Notes under the pieces: generated by a model
What the model saw: the letters and a program-made list of their open reading frames with translations, nothing else
What the model was told of the DNA's origin: nothing
The model's database searches: none
Part shown: piece after piece, positions 27,947-36,313 of the stretch
Layout of the letters: each line of letters starts with the position of its first letter
Position numbering within the stretch: the stretch's first letter is position 1
Translations under genes and position numbers: made by a program
Assembly: GCA_904374465.1 (NCBI GenBank)
Contig: CAJFFY010000009.1
Span: 62,001 to 126,000 of the forward strand
Length of the DNA stretch: 64,000 bases
Reading direction: 5' to 3'
From: an uncultured Subdoligranulum sp.
Lineage (GTDB): Bacteria > Bacillota > Clostridia > Oscillospirales > Ruminococcaceae

Positions 27947-27975
27947 ATAATATACATTTTGTATATTATTTTGAA
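27947..27975 (-). promoter_or_regulatory. promoter with overlapping palindromic operator
   Basis: The -35 TTCAAA (27970-27975), 17 bases, and -10 TATTAT (27947-27952) on the minus strand. A perfect seven-base inverted repeat AATATAC / GTATATT (27949-27967, five-base spacer) covers the -10 and spacer, the usual position of a repressor site. Confidence 0.6.
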
Positions 27976-27976
27976 T

Positions 27977-28771
27977 TTATACAATATTGAAACACCGACG
28001 GGCATTTTCCGCCGTGCGGTCCAATACTTGCTGAGGTTCCATCTGCCAGATGCCGGCGATGTAGGTGGCCACGTGGGCAATGTTGCGGCTGTCATTGCGG
28101 CGGCCGCGCACCGGCTCCGGGGCCATATAGGGGCAATCGGTCTCCAGCACGGCCCACCGGGGGTCGATGGCGGCCAGCACCCTGGCAGCCCGCTTGGCTC
28201 CCTTGTAGGTCACAGCACCGCCAAATCCCAGGTACATTCCCTGCCCCGTCAGCCAGGCAGCGTCCTCCGCACTGCCGCTGTAGCAGTGCAGCACGCCCCG
28301 GGGCTTGTACCGGCGCAGCAGTTCGTACATTTCGGCATGAGCCTCCCGGTCATGGACCGAAACCGGCAGATCCAGTTCGGCCGCCAGCTGCAGCTGGGCT
28401 TCAAACAGGTCATACTGTTCCTGCCGGGGCACCGGCCAGTGATGGTCCAGGCCGATCTCCCCCACCGCCACCACGACCTTGTCCGCAAACAGCGGCCGCA
28501 GAGCATCCAGTTCCGCCCGCCAATCTCCGTGGTACACGGCCACGGTGGCGGCGTCCTCCTCGATAAGGCTTTCCGGGTGGATGCCCACCGCCGCGTGGAA
28601 ATAGGGCAGCTTATGGGCCAACTCCACCACCCGGTGCGCGTCCCCCGAGTGGGTAGCACATTCCAGCACCCCCACCACACCGCCCTCCGGCAGCGCAGCC
28701 AACAGGACGTCCCGGTCGGCGTCAAACTGCCGGGAGCTGTAATGGGCATGGGTATCAAAAATATTCTGCAT
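27977..28771 (-). CDS. TatD-family metal-dependent hydrolase
   Basis: A 264-residue TIM-barrel hydrolase; family members are 3'-5' exonucleases or D-aminoacyl-tRNA deacylase-like quality-control enzymes. The metal motif is DTHAHY at 6-11. GIHPES, VGEIGLDHHW, SVHDREAH, LHCYSG and LETDCPYM follow in family order. The ATG lies three bases after the EamA gene stop. Next to metG, a frequent pairing in Firmicutes (metG-tatD). Confidence 0.93.
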   Translation of the reverse strand: MQNIFDTHAHYSSRQFDADRDVLLAALPEGGVVGVLECATHSGDAHRVVELAHKLPYFHAAVGIHPESLIEEDAATVAVYHGDWRAELDALRPLFADKVVVAVGEIGLDHHWPVPRQEQYDLFEAQLQLAAELDLPVSVHDREAHAEMYELLRRYKPRGVLHCYSGSAEDAAWLTGQGMYLGFGGAVTYKGAKRAARVLAAIDPRWAVLETDCPYMAPEPVRGRRNDSRNIAHVATYIAGIWQMEPQQVLDRTAENARRCFNIV

Positions 28772-28774
28772 GGT

Positions 28775-29719
28775 TTACTCCGTTTTCGGTTGCGGGGCCC
28801 GGTTGACCAGGAAGATGCCGCCACAGACCAGCACCAGCGCCACGAGATAGTTCCACTGGAACAGCGGTTCGCCGTTGAGCAGAGCCGAGAGCAGCACATT
28901 CATGACCGGAATGATCAACCCAAAAACGCTGATACGGGAAACCGGGTTGTTCTTCATGAGCAGTGCCCACAGCACATACCCCGCCCCCGAGATGAAGGCA
29001 AGAAAGAGCAACACCGGCACGGCGGCACCGCTCCGGGGCTGCAGGCTGCCGCCCGAAGCAAAGCCCAGCAAGGCCAACACCAGGCCGCCCACCCCAAGAT
29101 TGAGGCAGCAGACCGAAAAACTGTCCGCCTTACGGGTGACCGCTTTGTTCCAGGGTCCGGCAAAGGCGAAGATCAGCGAGGCGATCAGCATGTACACCAT
29201 GCCCGCCGCGCTGCCACCGCCATGGTTGCCCAGGGTAACCACCAGCACACCGCCAAACCCAAGCACACAGCCCAAGGCCTTGCGCGGCGTCATGCGGTCA
29301 GCCTTTCCGTACAGGAAATGGGCCAGAATCACGCCCAGAAAACTCTGGGTGCTGTTGAGAATGCCGCCCATGGCACCGGTGAGCAGTGCCACGGCGGAAT
29401 AGTAAAAGAAGTATTGCGCGGCTGTCTGCCAGAGGCCCAGGCCACAACAGGCTGCCAGCACCCGGCCCCGGGGCATGGGCAGCGGTTTTCGGTTCAATGC
29501 CATACCGCACACCCAGACCAGCAGCGCGCCCAGCATGAAGCGGATGCCCGCAAAGCAGAGGATGGACGGTGTGTCCGCCGCGTCGATGGCAAACAGGCGG
29601 TAGCCCATCTTGATGAAGGGAAAGGCCGCGCCCCACAGCACATTGCAGAGGATGGCCATGACCACCGCCACCGCGGGAACCGCAAAAAAGGCATCCAGCC
29701 GGGAAGGTTTGGTTTGCAA
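28775..29719 (-). CDS. EamA-family (DMT superfamily) transporter
   Basis: About 314 residues with ten hydrophobic segments in two repeats, as in EamA exporters: ILCNVLWGAAFPFIKMGY at the start, ALLTGAMGGILNSTQ at the end of repeat one, LLSALLNGEPLFQWNY near the end. The substrate is unknown. I prefer the TTG at 29719, which has GGGGGAG nine bases upstream. A GTG at 29737 touching the metG stop (TGAGTG) has no ribosome site but would allow coupling. Between metG and tatD. Confidence 0.88.
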   Translation of the reverse strand: MQTKPSRLDAFFAVPAVAVVMAILCNVLWGAAFPFIKMGYRLFAIDAADTPSILCFAGIRFMLGALLVWVCGMALNRKPLPMPRGRVLAACCGLGLWQTAAQYFFYYSAVALLTGAMGGILNSTQSFLGVILAHFLYGKADRMTPRKALGCVLGFGGVLVVTLGNHGGGSAAGMVYMLIASLIFAFAGPWNKAVTRKADSFSVCCLNLGVGGLVLALLGFASGGSLQPRSGAAVPVLLFLAFISGAGYVLWALLMKNNPVSRISVFGLIIPVMNVLLSALLNGEPLFQWNYLVALVLVCGGIFLVNRAPQPKTE

Positions 29720-29737
29720 GGTTGTGCGCTCCCCCAC

Positions 29738-31750
29738 TCAGTGAATGCGGGCGCCGGCCGGGACGTTGTCGGGGTAGAAAGCAATAGCACAGCCGCCCTC
29801 CACGTCGGTGTCGGCCGCCACGATCATGCCCTCGCTGACATACTTGCCCTTCATCATGGGACGGGGGGCCAGGTTGGCCACAATGCCCACCTTTTTGCCG
29901 ATGAGATCCTCCGGCGCAAACCATTTGGCAATGCCGGACAGGATGCAGCGCTCCCGCTCGCCATCAAAGACGGTGAGATGCAGCAGCTTCTTGCTCTCCT
30001 TCATCCGCTCACAAGCGCGGATCTCGGCCACCCGCATCTCCACCTTGCAGAAGGTATCGAAGTCAATCTCCGCCTCGTGGTCGCCGATCAGTTCGGCGCT
30101 GGCGGCGGGAGCCTCGGGCTTTTCGGGTTCTGCCGGGGCCTGGGCAGCCTGGGCCGCCGCCTTCTGGGCAGCTTCCAGGGCTTCCAGCTCGGCCAGTTCC
30201 TTGGCAGTGTCGATGCGCGGGAAGATGTTCTGGCCCTTGTGCAGGGTGGCGGTGACGGGCAGCGTGCCGAAGACCGCGGCGCTGTCCCAGGTCTTGCCCT
30301 CATCGGCCACGTTCAGCTGCTCAAAGATCTTGACGCAGGTATCGGGCATAAACGGCTGCAGCAGCACGGTGCAGATGCGCAGCGTTTCGGCCAGGTTGTA
30401 GAGTACTCGGGCCAGGCGGGGCTTGCTCTCTTCGCTCTTGGCCAGCACCCAGGGGGCGGTGGCATCGATATACTTGTTGGCCGCGTCGATGACCTCGAAC
30501 ACATCGGCCAGGGCATTCTGGAAGGCATAGGCTTCCATATCGGTTTCATAGCGGGCGCGCAGCGCCTTGGCCTTTTCCAGCAGGGCGTCATCCTCGGGGC
30601 CGGCGGCCTGGTTTTCCGGCAAGGTACCGCCGAAGTACTTGTCCGCCATGGCGGTGGTCCGGGACAGCAGGTTGCCCAGGTCGTTGGCCAGGTCCATATT
30701 GATGCGGTTGATCAGCAGCTCGTTGGAGAAGTTACCGTCCGAGCCGAAGGGGAAGTCCCGCAGCAGGAAGTAGCGCAGTGCGTCGGCGCTGTAGCGTTCC
30801 GCCAGCAGGTAGGGATCCACCACATTGCCTTTGGACTTGGACATCTTGCCGCCATCCAGCAGCAGCCAGCCGTGGCCGTAGACATGCTTGGGCAGCGGCA
30901 TATCCATGCTCATGAGCATGGCCGGCCAGATGATGGAATGGAACCGGACAATCTCCTTGCCGATGAAGTGGACGTCGGCCGGCCAGAAGGTCTGGTAGTC
31001 GCTGTCGGGGTAGCGGTCATTCATGAAGCCCAGCGCCGTGGTGTAGTTGAACAGGGCGTCGATCCACACATAGACCACATGGTTGGGGTCAAAGTCCACG
31101 GGAATGCCCCATTTGAAGCTGGTGCGGGAGACGCACAGGTCGTCCAGGCCCGGATCAATGAAGTTATGCACCATCTCGTTGACGCGGGAGCGGGGCAGCA
31201 GGAAGTCGGTGTTGACCAGCAGATCCCGCACCCGATCGGCGTACTTGGACAGACGGAAGAAATAGGCCTCCTCCTCGGCATCCACCACGGGACGGCCGCA
31301 GTCGGGGCAGCATCCGTTGACCAGCTGGCTCTCGGTCCAGAAGCTCTCGCAGGGGGTGCAGTACTTGCCCTTGTAGGTGCCCTTGTAGATGTCGCCCTTG
31401 TCGTACATCTTCTTGAAGATCTTCTGGATGGCCGACACATGGTAGTCGTCGGTGGTGCGGATGAAGCGGTCATAGCTGATGTTCATCAGCTTCCACAGAT
31501 CCTTGACGCCCTTGGGCCCCTCCACAATGTTGTCCACAAACTGCTGGGGGGTGACGCCGGCCTCCTTGGCCTTGAGCTCGATCTTCTGGCCGTGTTCGTC
31601 GGTACCGGTCAGGAACATGACGTTATAGCCCTGCAGCCGCTTGTAGCGGGCCATGGCGTCGGTGGCCACGGTGCAGTAGGTGTGGCCGATGTGTAGCTTG
31701 TCGCTGGGATAGTAGATCGGCGTGGTAATGTAGAATTTTTTCGGTTCCAT
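29738..31750 (-). CDS. metG: methionyl-tRNA synthetase with C-terminal tRNA-binding domain
   Basis: Charges initiator and elongator tRNA-Met. 670 residues: HIGH at 20-23, a zinc knuckle with CTPC and CCPDC near 125-150, GKMSKSKG near 300, the anticodon-binding helices, an Ala/Pro-rich linker near 540-560, then an OB-fold Arc1p/Trbp111-type domain that dimerises the enzyme and holds tRNA. No T-box leader: the gene starts 30 bases after the racemase gene and probably shares its promoter. Confidence 0.97.
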   Translation of the reverse strand: MEPKKFYITTPIYYPSDKLHIGHTYCTVATDAMARYKRLQGYNVMFLTGTDEHGQKIELKAKEAGVTPQQFVDNIVEGPKGVKDLWKLMNISYDRFIRTTDDYHVSAIQKIFKKMYDKGDIYKGTYKGKYCTPCESFWTESQLVNGCCPDCGRPVVDAEEEAYFFRLSKYADRVRDLLVNTDFLLPRSRVNEMVHNFIDPGLDDLCVSRTSFKWGIPVDFDPNHVVYVWIDALFNYTTALGFMNDRYPDSDYQTFWPADVHFIGKEIVRFHSIIWPAMLMSMDMPLPKHVYGHGWLLLDGGKMSKSKGNVVDPYLLAERYSADALRYFLLRDFPFGSDGNFSNELLINRINMDLANDLGNLLSRTTAMADKYFGGTLPENQAAGPEDDALLEKAKALRARYETDMEAYAFQNALADVFEVIDAANKYIDATAPWVLAKSEESKPRLARVLYNLAETLRICTVLLQPFMPDTCVKIFEQLNVADEGKTWDSAAVFGTLPVTATLHKGQNIFPRIDTAKELAELEALEAAQKAAAQAAQAPAEPEKPEAPAASAELIGDHEAEIDFDTFCKVEMRVAEIRACERMKESKKLLHLTVFDGERERCILSGIAKWFAPEDLIGKKVGIVANLAPRPMMKGKYVSEGMIVAADTDVEGGCAIAFYPDNVPAGARIH

Positions 31751-31780
31751 GTGTGCTTCCTTCCTCGTTCCTAATCTGTA

Positions 31781-32503
31781 TCAAAATCCAACGGGCGTCA
31801 CGCCGCAGGCCAGCAAGGCATGACGGCAGAGGACCTCGGTACTGTCGATGAAAAAGTGATCCAGATGCTCGTCCCGCTTGACGAGACTCAGCTCGGTGCA
31901 GCCCAGCACCGCCATGTCGCAGCCCTGGGTTTTCAGGTCCGCCACGGCGGCGCTGAACTTGACCATGTTGGCCCGGCGTCCCTGTTTGATGTCGTCGTAG
32001 ATCACCGACATGATGCCCTGCTGATGTTCCGGCGTGGGCTGTGCCCAGCCGATGCCCACCCGCTGGCAGGCCAGCTGGTAGGTTTCGGCCAGCAGGGTGC
32101 CGTCGGTGGCCAGAATGCCCAGCTTGGTGCAGCCGGCGGCTTTGGCATCCGCGGCGGTGAGCTGGGGCATGTTCAGCACCGGCACCGGCAATGCCTGGGC
32201 CAGGCGGTCATAAAAATAATGGGCGGTGTTGCAGGCGATGGCCAGCACGGTGGCACCGTAGTTGACCAGGCTGAACCCGTCCTGTTCCATGACGGCAAAG
32301 GGGTCTTCCTTGCTTTGGCCCAGGATGAAGGCCGTGCGGTCAGGGGTGGAGGCCCGGGACGATATGACGATATCCAGGTGGTCCTGGTCACAGGTGGCAG
32401 GGGTATGGTCGGTCAGCATCTGGTACAGATAGCAACTGGCAGCGGGTCCCAACCCTCCCAGGATTCCCAGAACCGGTTTGCGCGGCGAATCGTTTTGCGG
32501 CGT
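31781..32503 (-). CDS. aspartate/glutamate racemase family protein, apparent ACG start
   Basis: Cofactor-independent racemase of the Asp/Glu superfamily. The two catalytic cysteines are in IACNTAHY and LGCTELSL. The family N-terminus (KPVLGILGGLGPAAS) is present in frame, so translation must begin upstream of it. Between the in-frame TAG upstream and that motif there is no ATG, GTG or TTG; the only codon at a good distance from the perfect AAGGAGG is ACG at 32503 (eight bases). A TTG at 32452 would cut off the first strand. Either a rare ACG start is used or the start has mutated. It is the first gene of the metG unit. Confidence 0.85.
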   Translation of the reverse strand, partial: TPQNDSPRKPVLGILGGLGPAASCYLYQMLTDHTPATCDQDHLDIVISSRASTPDRTAFILGQSKEDPFAVMEQDGFSLVNYGATVLAIACNTAHYFYDRLAQALPVPVLNMPQLTAADAKAAGCTKLGILATDGTLLAETYQLACQRVGIGWAQPTPEHQQGIMSVIYDDIKQGRRANMVKFSAAVADLKTQGCDMAVLGCTELSLVKRDEHLDHFFIDSTEVLCRHALLACGVTPVGF

Positions 32504-32538
32504 GGCGCACCCCTCCTTTATACACTAAACTATGGTAT

Positions 32539-32567
32539 ATTATAAGCCGACGGGCGGGAATATGCAA
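32539..32567 (-). promoter_or_regulatory. promoter of the racemase-metG operon
   Basis: -35 TTGCAT (32562-32567), 17 bases, TATAAT (32539-32544) on the minus strand, just ahead of the AAGGAGG of the racemase gene. Confidence 0.7.
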
Positions 32568-32578
32568 GACACAAACGT

Positions 32579-32608
32579 AAAAAGGCAGCCCGCCGATGGC
32601 GGGCTGCC
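32579..32608 (-). terminator. terminator of rny
   Basis: Perfect 11-pair stem GGCAGCCCGCC / GGCGGGCTGCC (32584-32608), three-base loop, then TTTTTAC on the minus strand. Starts 14 bases after the rny stop. Confidence 0.9.
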
Positions 32609-32621
32609 TGCAAAGAGGTCT

Positions 32622-34175
32622 TTATTTGGCGTACTCGGTGGCACGGCTTTCGCGGATGACACTGACCTTGATCTGGCCGGGATAATCCAGCTCGCTCTCG
32701 ATCTTCTTGGCCACGTTGCGGGCCAGCAGCACCACCTGGTCGTCGCTGACCTTGTCCGGCTGGACCAGGATGCGCACTTCGCGGCCGGCCTGGACCGCAT
32801 AAGAGCTTTCCACCCCTTCGAACCCGTTGCAGAGGGCTTCCAGCGTTTCCAGGCGCTTGATGTAGCTCTCCATGTTTTCGCGGCGGGCACCGGGACGGGC
32901 AGCCGAGATGGCGTCGGCAGCCATGATGATGAAAGCCAGGGTGGTCTTGGGCTCCACGTCGCCGTGGTGGGCTTCCACCGCGTGGATGATCTGCGGATTC
33001 TCGCGGTATTTCTTGCAGATGTCCACACCGATCTGGACATGGCTGCCCTCGATCTCGTGATCCAGGGCCTTGCCGATGTCATGCAGCAGACCGGCACGGC
33101 GGGCCATCTGGACGTTGACGCCCAGCTCGCCGGCCATGAGCCCGGCCAGCCAGGCCACCTCAATGGAGTGGTTGAGCACATTCTGGCCGAAGCTGGTGCG
33201 GTATTTGAGCCGCCCGATGAGCTTGACCAGGTCGGGATGCAGGCTGTGGATGCCCAGGTCCATGACGGCCTTGTCGCCCTCCCGCTTCATCTGGATTTCC
33301 AGTTCGCGGCGGCACTTGTCCACCGTCTCCTCGATGCGGGCGGGATGGATGCGGCCGTCGGCAATCAGGCGCTCCAGCGCCATGCGGGCTACCTCGCGGC
33401 GGGTCTGGTCAAAGCTGGACAGCGTGATGGCTTCCGGCGTGTCATCGATGATCAGGTCGCAGCCGGTGGCGGTCTCCAGCGCACGGATATTGCGGCCCTC
33501 GCGGCCGATGATGCGGCCCTTCATCTCGTCACTGGGCAGCGGCACCACGCTGACGGTGGCTTCGCTGGTGGCGTCGGCCGCGCAGCGCGCAATGGCCTGG
33601 CCCACCAGATCCCGGGCGATCTGGTCGCATTCGTCCTTCATGTTGGCCTGGTAGGCGCTGATCTTCATGGCCTTTTCGTGGGTCAGCTCGTCGTCCACCT
33701 GCTTGAGCAGCACGGCGCGGGCATCCTCCTTGGTCATGGCAGCGATGGTTTCCAGCTTTTCGGTCTGGCGCAGCTTGAGCTGTTCCAGTTCATCCAGGCG
33801 GGCTTCCACCGTTTCACTGCGGCGCTTGAGTTCTTCCTCCTTGCGCTCCATGGCGGCGGTGCGCTTGTCCAGCGCCTCCTCCTTCTGGTCCATGCGGCGC
33901 TCCTGGCGGGAAACTTCGGCCCGGCGGTCTTTGATTTCCTTATCGGCTTCGCTCTTGAGTTTGAAGGCTTCGTCTTTGGCTTCGATGATGGTTTCCTTGC
34001 GTTTCTGCTCGGCGGCCTTGATGGCATCGTTCACGATGCGCTTGGCCTCCTCCTCCGCTGAACCGAGCTTGGCTTCGGCGGTACGTTTGCGGTTTTCCCC
34101 ACCGAAATAAAAACCAAGCGCCCCGGCAACGGCTGCGACGACAAGGACCAGCAGCACAACAAGAATGGGCTCCAT
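32622..34175 (-). CDS. rny: ribonuclease Y
   Basis: Membrane-anchored endoribonuclease that starts most mRNA decay in Gram-positives. From ATG 34175 the protein is 517 residues: one N-terminal membrane helix (about 3-22), a long Lys/Glu-rich coiled coil to about 200, KH domain (MKGRIIGREGRNIRALE near 208), then an HD domain with LLHDIGKALDHE and HHGDVEPKT. The ATG has AAGGAG 11 bases upstream; a GTG four codons earlier is too close to it. It is transcribed alone, with a long structured leader (34176-34436) and its own terminator. Confidence 0.97.
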   Translation of the reverse strand: MEPILVVLLVLVVAAVAGALGFYFGGENRKRTAEAKLGSAEEEAKRIVNDAIKAAEQKRKETIIEAKDEAFKLKSEADKEIKDRRAEVSRQERRMDQKEEALDKRTAAMERKEEELKRRSETVEARLDELEQLKLRQTEKLETIAAMTKEDARAVLLKQVDDELTHEKAMKISAYQANMKDECDQIARDLVGQAIARCAADATSEATVSVVPLPSDEMKGRIIGREGRNIRALETATGCDLIIDDTPEAITLSSFDQTRREVARMALERLIADGRIHPARIEETVDKCRRELEIQMKREGDKAVMDLGIHSLHPDLVKLIGRLKYRTSFGQNVLNHSIEVAWLAGLMAGELGVNVQMARRAGLLHDIGKALDHEIEGSHVQIGVDICKKYRENPQIIHAVEAHHGDVEPKTTLAFIIMAADAISAARPGARRENMESYIKRLETLEALCNGFEGVESSYAVQAGREVRILVQPDKVSDDQVVLLARNVAKKIESELDYPGQIKVSVIRESRATEYAK

Positions 34176-34436
34176 AGTCGATTTCACTCCTTATCCATCG
34201 TAGGAGGGCGCAGCACGGCGGGACGCTTTTTTCTTATGCAGTTTTTCTATGGCAATGCGCAGCCAAGCGCGGTCGAAGCCGGCGCAAAATGCGCACACTT
34301 CGACCACGAAAGCGCGAAAGTAACGAAGAAAAGCCAAATACAGGCGTTGCACAGTGGTAAAAAGCGGTGTTCCCGGCGGGCGACACCCTATGAAGTTTCC
34401 CGCAAGATTCGTGCGGCAAAACTTCCTTATTTCCTG
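34176..34436 (-). promoter_or_regulatory. 260-nt structured leader of rny
   Basis: The non-coding stretch 34176-34500 is taken up by this leader and its promoter. It contains a long hairpin, GGTCGAAG / CTTCGACC (34271-34278 and 34298-34305), enclosing GCGCA / TGCGC, and several other short complementary runs. No ORF with a ribosome site is evident. A terminator-like hairpin with a T tract is not seen, so any control would act on decay or translation. The leader of RNase E in E. coli is a known autoregulatory target; a similar role here is only an analogy. Confidence 0.55.
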
Positions 34437-34442
34437 TATTTC

Positions 34443-34471
34443 ATTCTATCTTCATTTCGGATAAATGTCAA
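34443..34471 (-). promoter_or_regulatory. consensus promoter of rny
   Basis: TTGACA (34466-34471) and TAGAAT (34443-34448) on the minus strand with 17 bases between. Predicted start near 34436. Confidence 0.8.
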
Positions 34472-34500
34472 GAAATTGTTACAAAAACGCAGGAGCCTTT

Positions 34501-36312
34501 TCACGCTGTCACGTCCTCAAACTGGCTGTTGTACAGGTCGGCGTAGAAACCGCCCGCTTCCATCAGTTCGTCGTGGGTGCCCTGTTCCACAATATCGCCG
34601 TCCCGCATGACCAGGATCAGGTCGGCATTGCGGATGGTGGACAACCGGTGGGCGATGATGAAGCTGGTACGGCCCTGCATCAGCCGGTCCATGGCCGCCT
34701 GAATGCGCTGCTCGGTGCGGGTATCCACGCTGCTGGTGGCTTCGTCCAGCACCAGGATGCGGTTGTCCGCCAGGATGGTGCGGGCAATGGTCAGCAGCTG
34801 CTTCTGCCCCTGGCTGACGTTGGAGGCATCCTCGTTCAGTTCCATCTGGTAGCCGCCGGGCAGGGTGCGGATGAAGTGGTCGGCACCGGCCGCCTTGGCG
34901 GCGGCGATGACTTCTTCATCGGTGGCATCCAGCCGCCCGTAGCGGATGTTTTCCATGATGGTACCCTTGAACAGCCAGGTATCCTGCAGCACCATGCCGA
35001 AGCCTTCCCGCAGGGCGGTGCGGTCAAAGTCCCGCACGTTGTGGCCGTTCAGCGTGATGGAGCCGGAGTCCACATCGTAGAACCGCATGAGCAGTTTGAC
35101 CATGGTGGTCTTGCCGGCACCGGTGGGCCCCACGATGGCCACCTTCTGGCCGGGCTGCACGGTGCAGCTGAAGTTGTGGATGATGGTTTTATCCGGCGTA
35201 TAGCCGAATTTCACATGGTCGAAGGTCACCTGCCCGTCGATGGTGGCGGGATCGGCCCGGCGGGCCGGGTCGGCTGTCTGGTCCTCTTCCTCCTCAGCCA
35301 GGAATTCAAAGACACGTTCGGCGGCCGCCGCCATGCTCTGCAGCATGTTGGACACCTGGGAGAGCTGCTGAATGGGCTGGGTGAAGTTTTTCACATACTG
35401 GATGAAAGCCTGAATGTCGCCGATGGTGATGATCCCCCCGGCGGCAAAGATGCTGCCCACAATGGCCACCGCCACATAGCCCAGGTTGCCCACAAAGTTC
35501 ATGATGGGCATCATCAGGCCGGAGAGGAACTGGCTTTTCCAGGCAGAGGCATAGAGCTGGTCGTTGGCAGCGTTGAAGTCATCCAGCACGGCCTGCTCCC
35601 GGTTGAATGCCTTGATGACGTTGTGGCCGGAATAGACTTCTTCCACCTGGCCGTTGACCACGCCCAGGGTGGCCTGCTGGGCCCGGAAGAACCGCTGGCT
35701 GAAATGCACCACGATCATGACCAGCACCAGGGACACCGGCAGAATCAGCAGGGCGATCAGTGTCATCCGGGCGCTGATGGAAAGCATCATGATGAGCACG
35801 CCGATCATCGTGGTGACGCTGGTGATCAGCTGGGTGATGCTCTGGTTCAGGCTCTGGCCCAGGGTGTCCACGTCGTTGGTAATGCGGGAGAGCACCTCGC
35901 CCACCGTGCGCTTTTCAAAGTAGGCCAGGGGCAGGCGGTTGATTTTTTCGCTGATCTGACGGCGGAAATCATAGCATACCTTCTGGGAAAGACCGCTCAT
36001 CAGCCAGCTCTGGATGAAGCTGAACGCCGAAGACAGCAGGTACATGCCCAGCAGGATGAGCAGAATGCGGCCGATGAAGGCAAAATCAATGCCGCCGGTG
36101 CCCCGCAGTTTGGCCACCCAGCCGGTGGCCAGCGCCGTGGTGGCCTGGGCCAGTACCTTGGGACCGGCGATATTGAAGATGGTGGAAAGGATGGCAAATA
36201 GGATCACCACCGCCAGCGAAAGCCGGTAGCGGCGCATCTCGCCCAGAAGCTGCCGCAGCGTACCCTTGAAATCCTTGGCGCGCTCGGTTGTCATACGTCC
36301 GGGTCTTGGCAT
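34501..36312 (-). CDS. ABC exporter half-transporter (second of pair)
   Basis: About 603 residues: six-helix ABC membrane domain followed by an ATPase with Walker A GPTGAGKT near 393, Q-loop VLQDTWLF, signature NVSQGQKQ, Walker B ILVLDEATS and the H-loop IAHRLST. The signature begins with NVSQG rather than LSGG, common in one half of heterodimeric multidrug exporters. The start is ATG 36312, with AAGGAGG nine bases upstream. It lies one base after the first ABC gene, so the two most likely form a heterodimer. Substrate unknown; MarR control suggests toxic compounds. Confidence 0.93.
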   Translation of the reverse strand: MPRPGRMTTERAKDFKGTLRQLLGEMRRYRLSLAVVILFAILSTIFNIAGPKVLAQATTALATGWVAKLRGTGGIDFAFIGRILLILLGMYLLSSAFSFIQSWLMSGLSQKVCYDFRRQISEKINRLPLAYFEKRTVGEVLSRITNDVDTLGQSLNQSITQLITSVTTMIGVLIMMLSISARMTLIALLILPVSLVLVMIVVHFSQRFFRAQQATLGVVNGQVEEVYSGHNVIKAFNREQAVLDDFNAANDQLYASAWKSQFLSGLMMPIMNFVGNLGYVAVAIVGSIFAAGGIITIGDIQAFIQYVKNFTQPIQQLSQVSNMLQSMAAAAERVFEFLAEEEEDQTADPARRADPATIDGQVTFDHVKFGYTPDKTIIHNFSCTVQPGQKVAIVGPTGAGKTTMVKLLMRFYDVDSGSITLNGHNVRDFDRTALREGFGMVLQDTWLFKGTIMENIRYGRLDATDEEVIAAAKAAGADHFIRTLPGGYQMELNEDASNVSQGQKQLLTIARTILADNRILVLDEATSSVDTRTEQRIQAAMDRLMQGRTSFIIAHRLSTIRNADLILVMRDGDIVEQGTHDELMEAGGFYADLYNSQFEDVTA

Positions 36313-36313
36313 A

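Noticed and set aside
27806..31696. 1,296-codon plus-strand frame opposite tatD, EamA gene and metG
   Set aside because: Same antisense effect; His/Gly/Gln-rich sequence without family motifs, and the real genes have ribosome sites.
31751..31780. T-box leader ahead of metG, leuS or argS
   Set aside because: Each synthetase gene lies only a few dozen bases after its upstream gene, with no room for a T-box.
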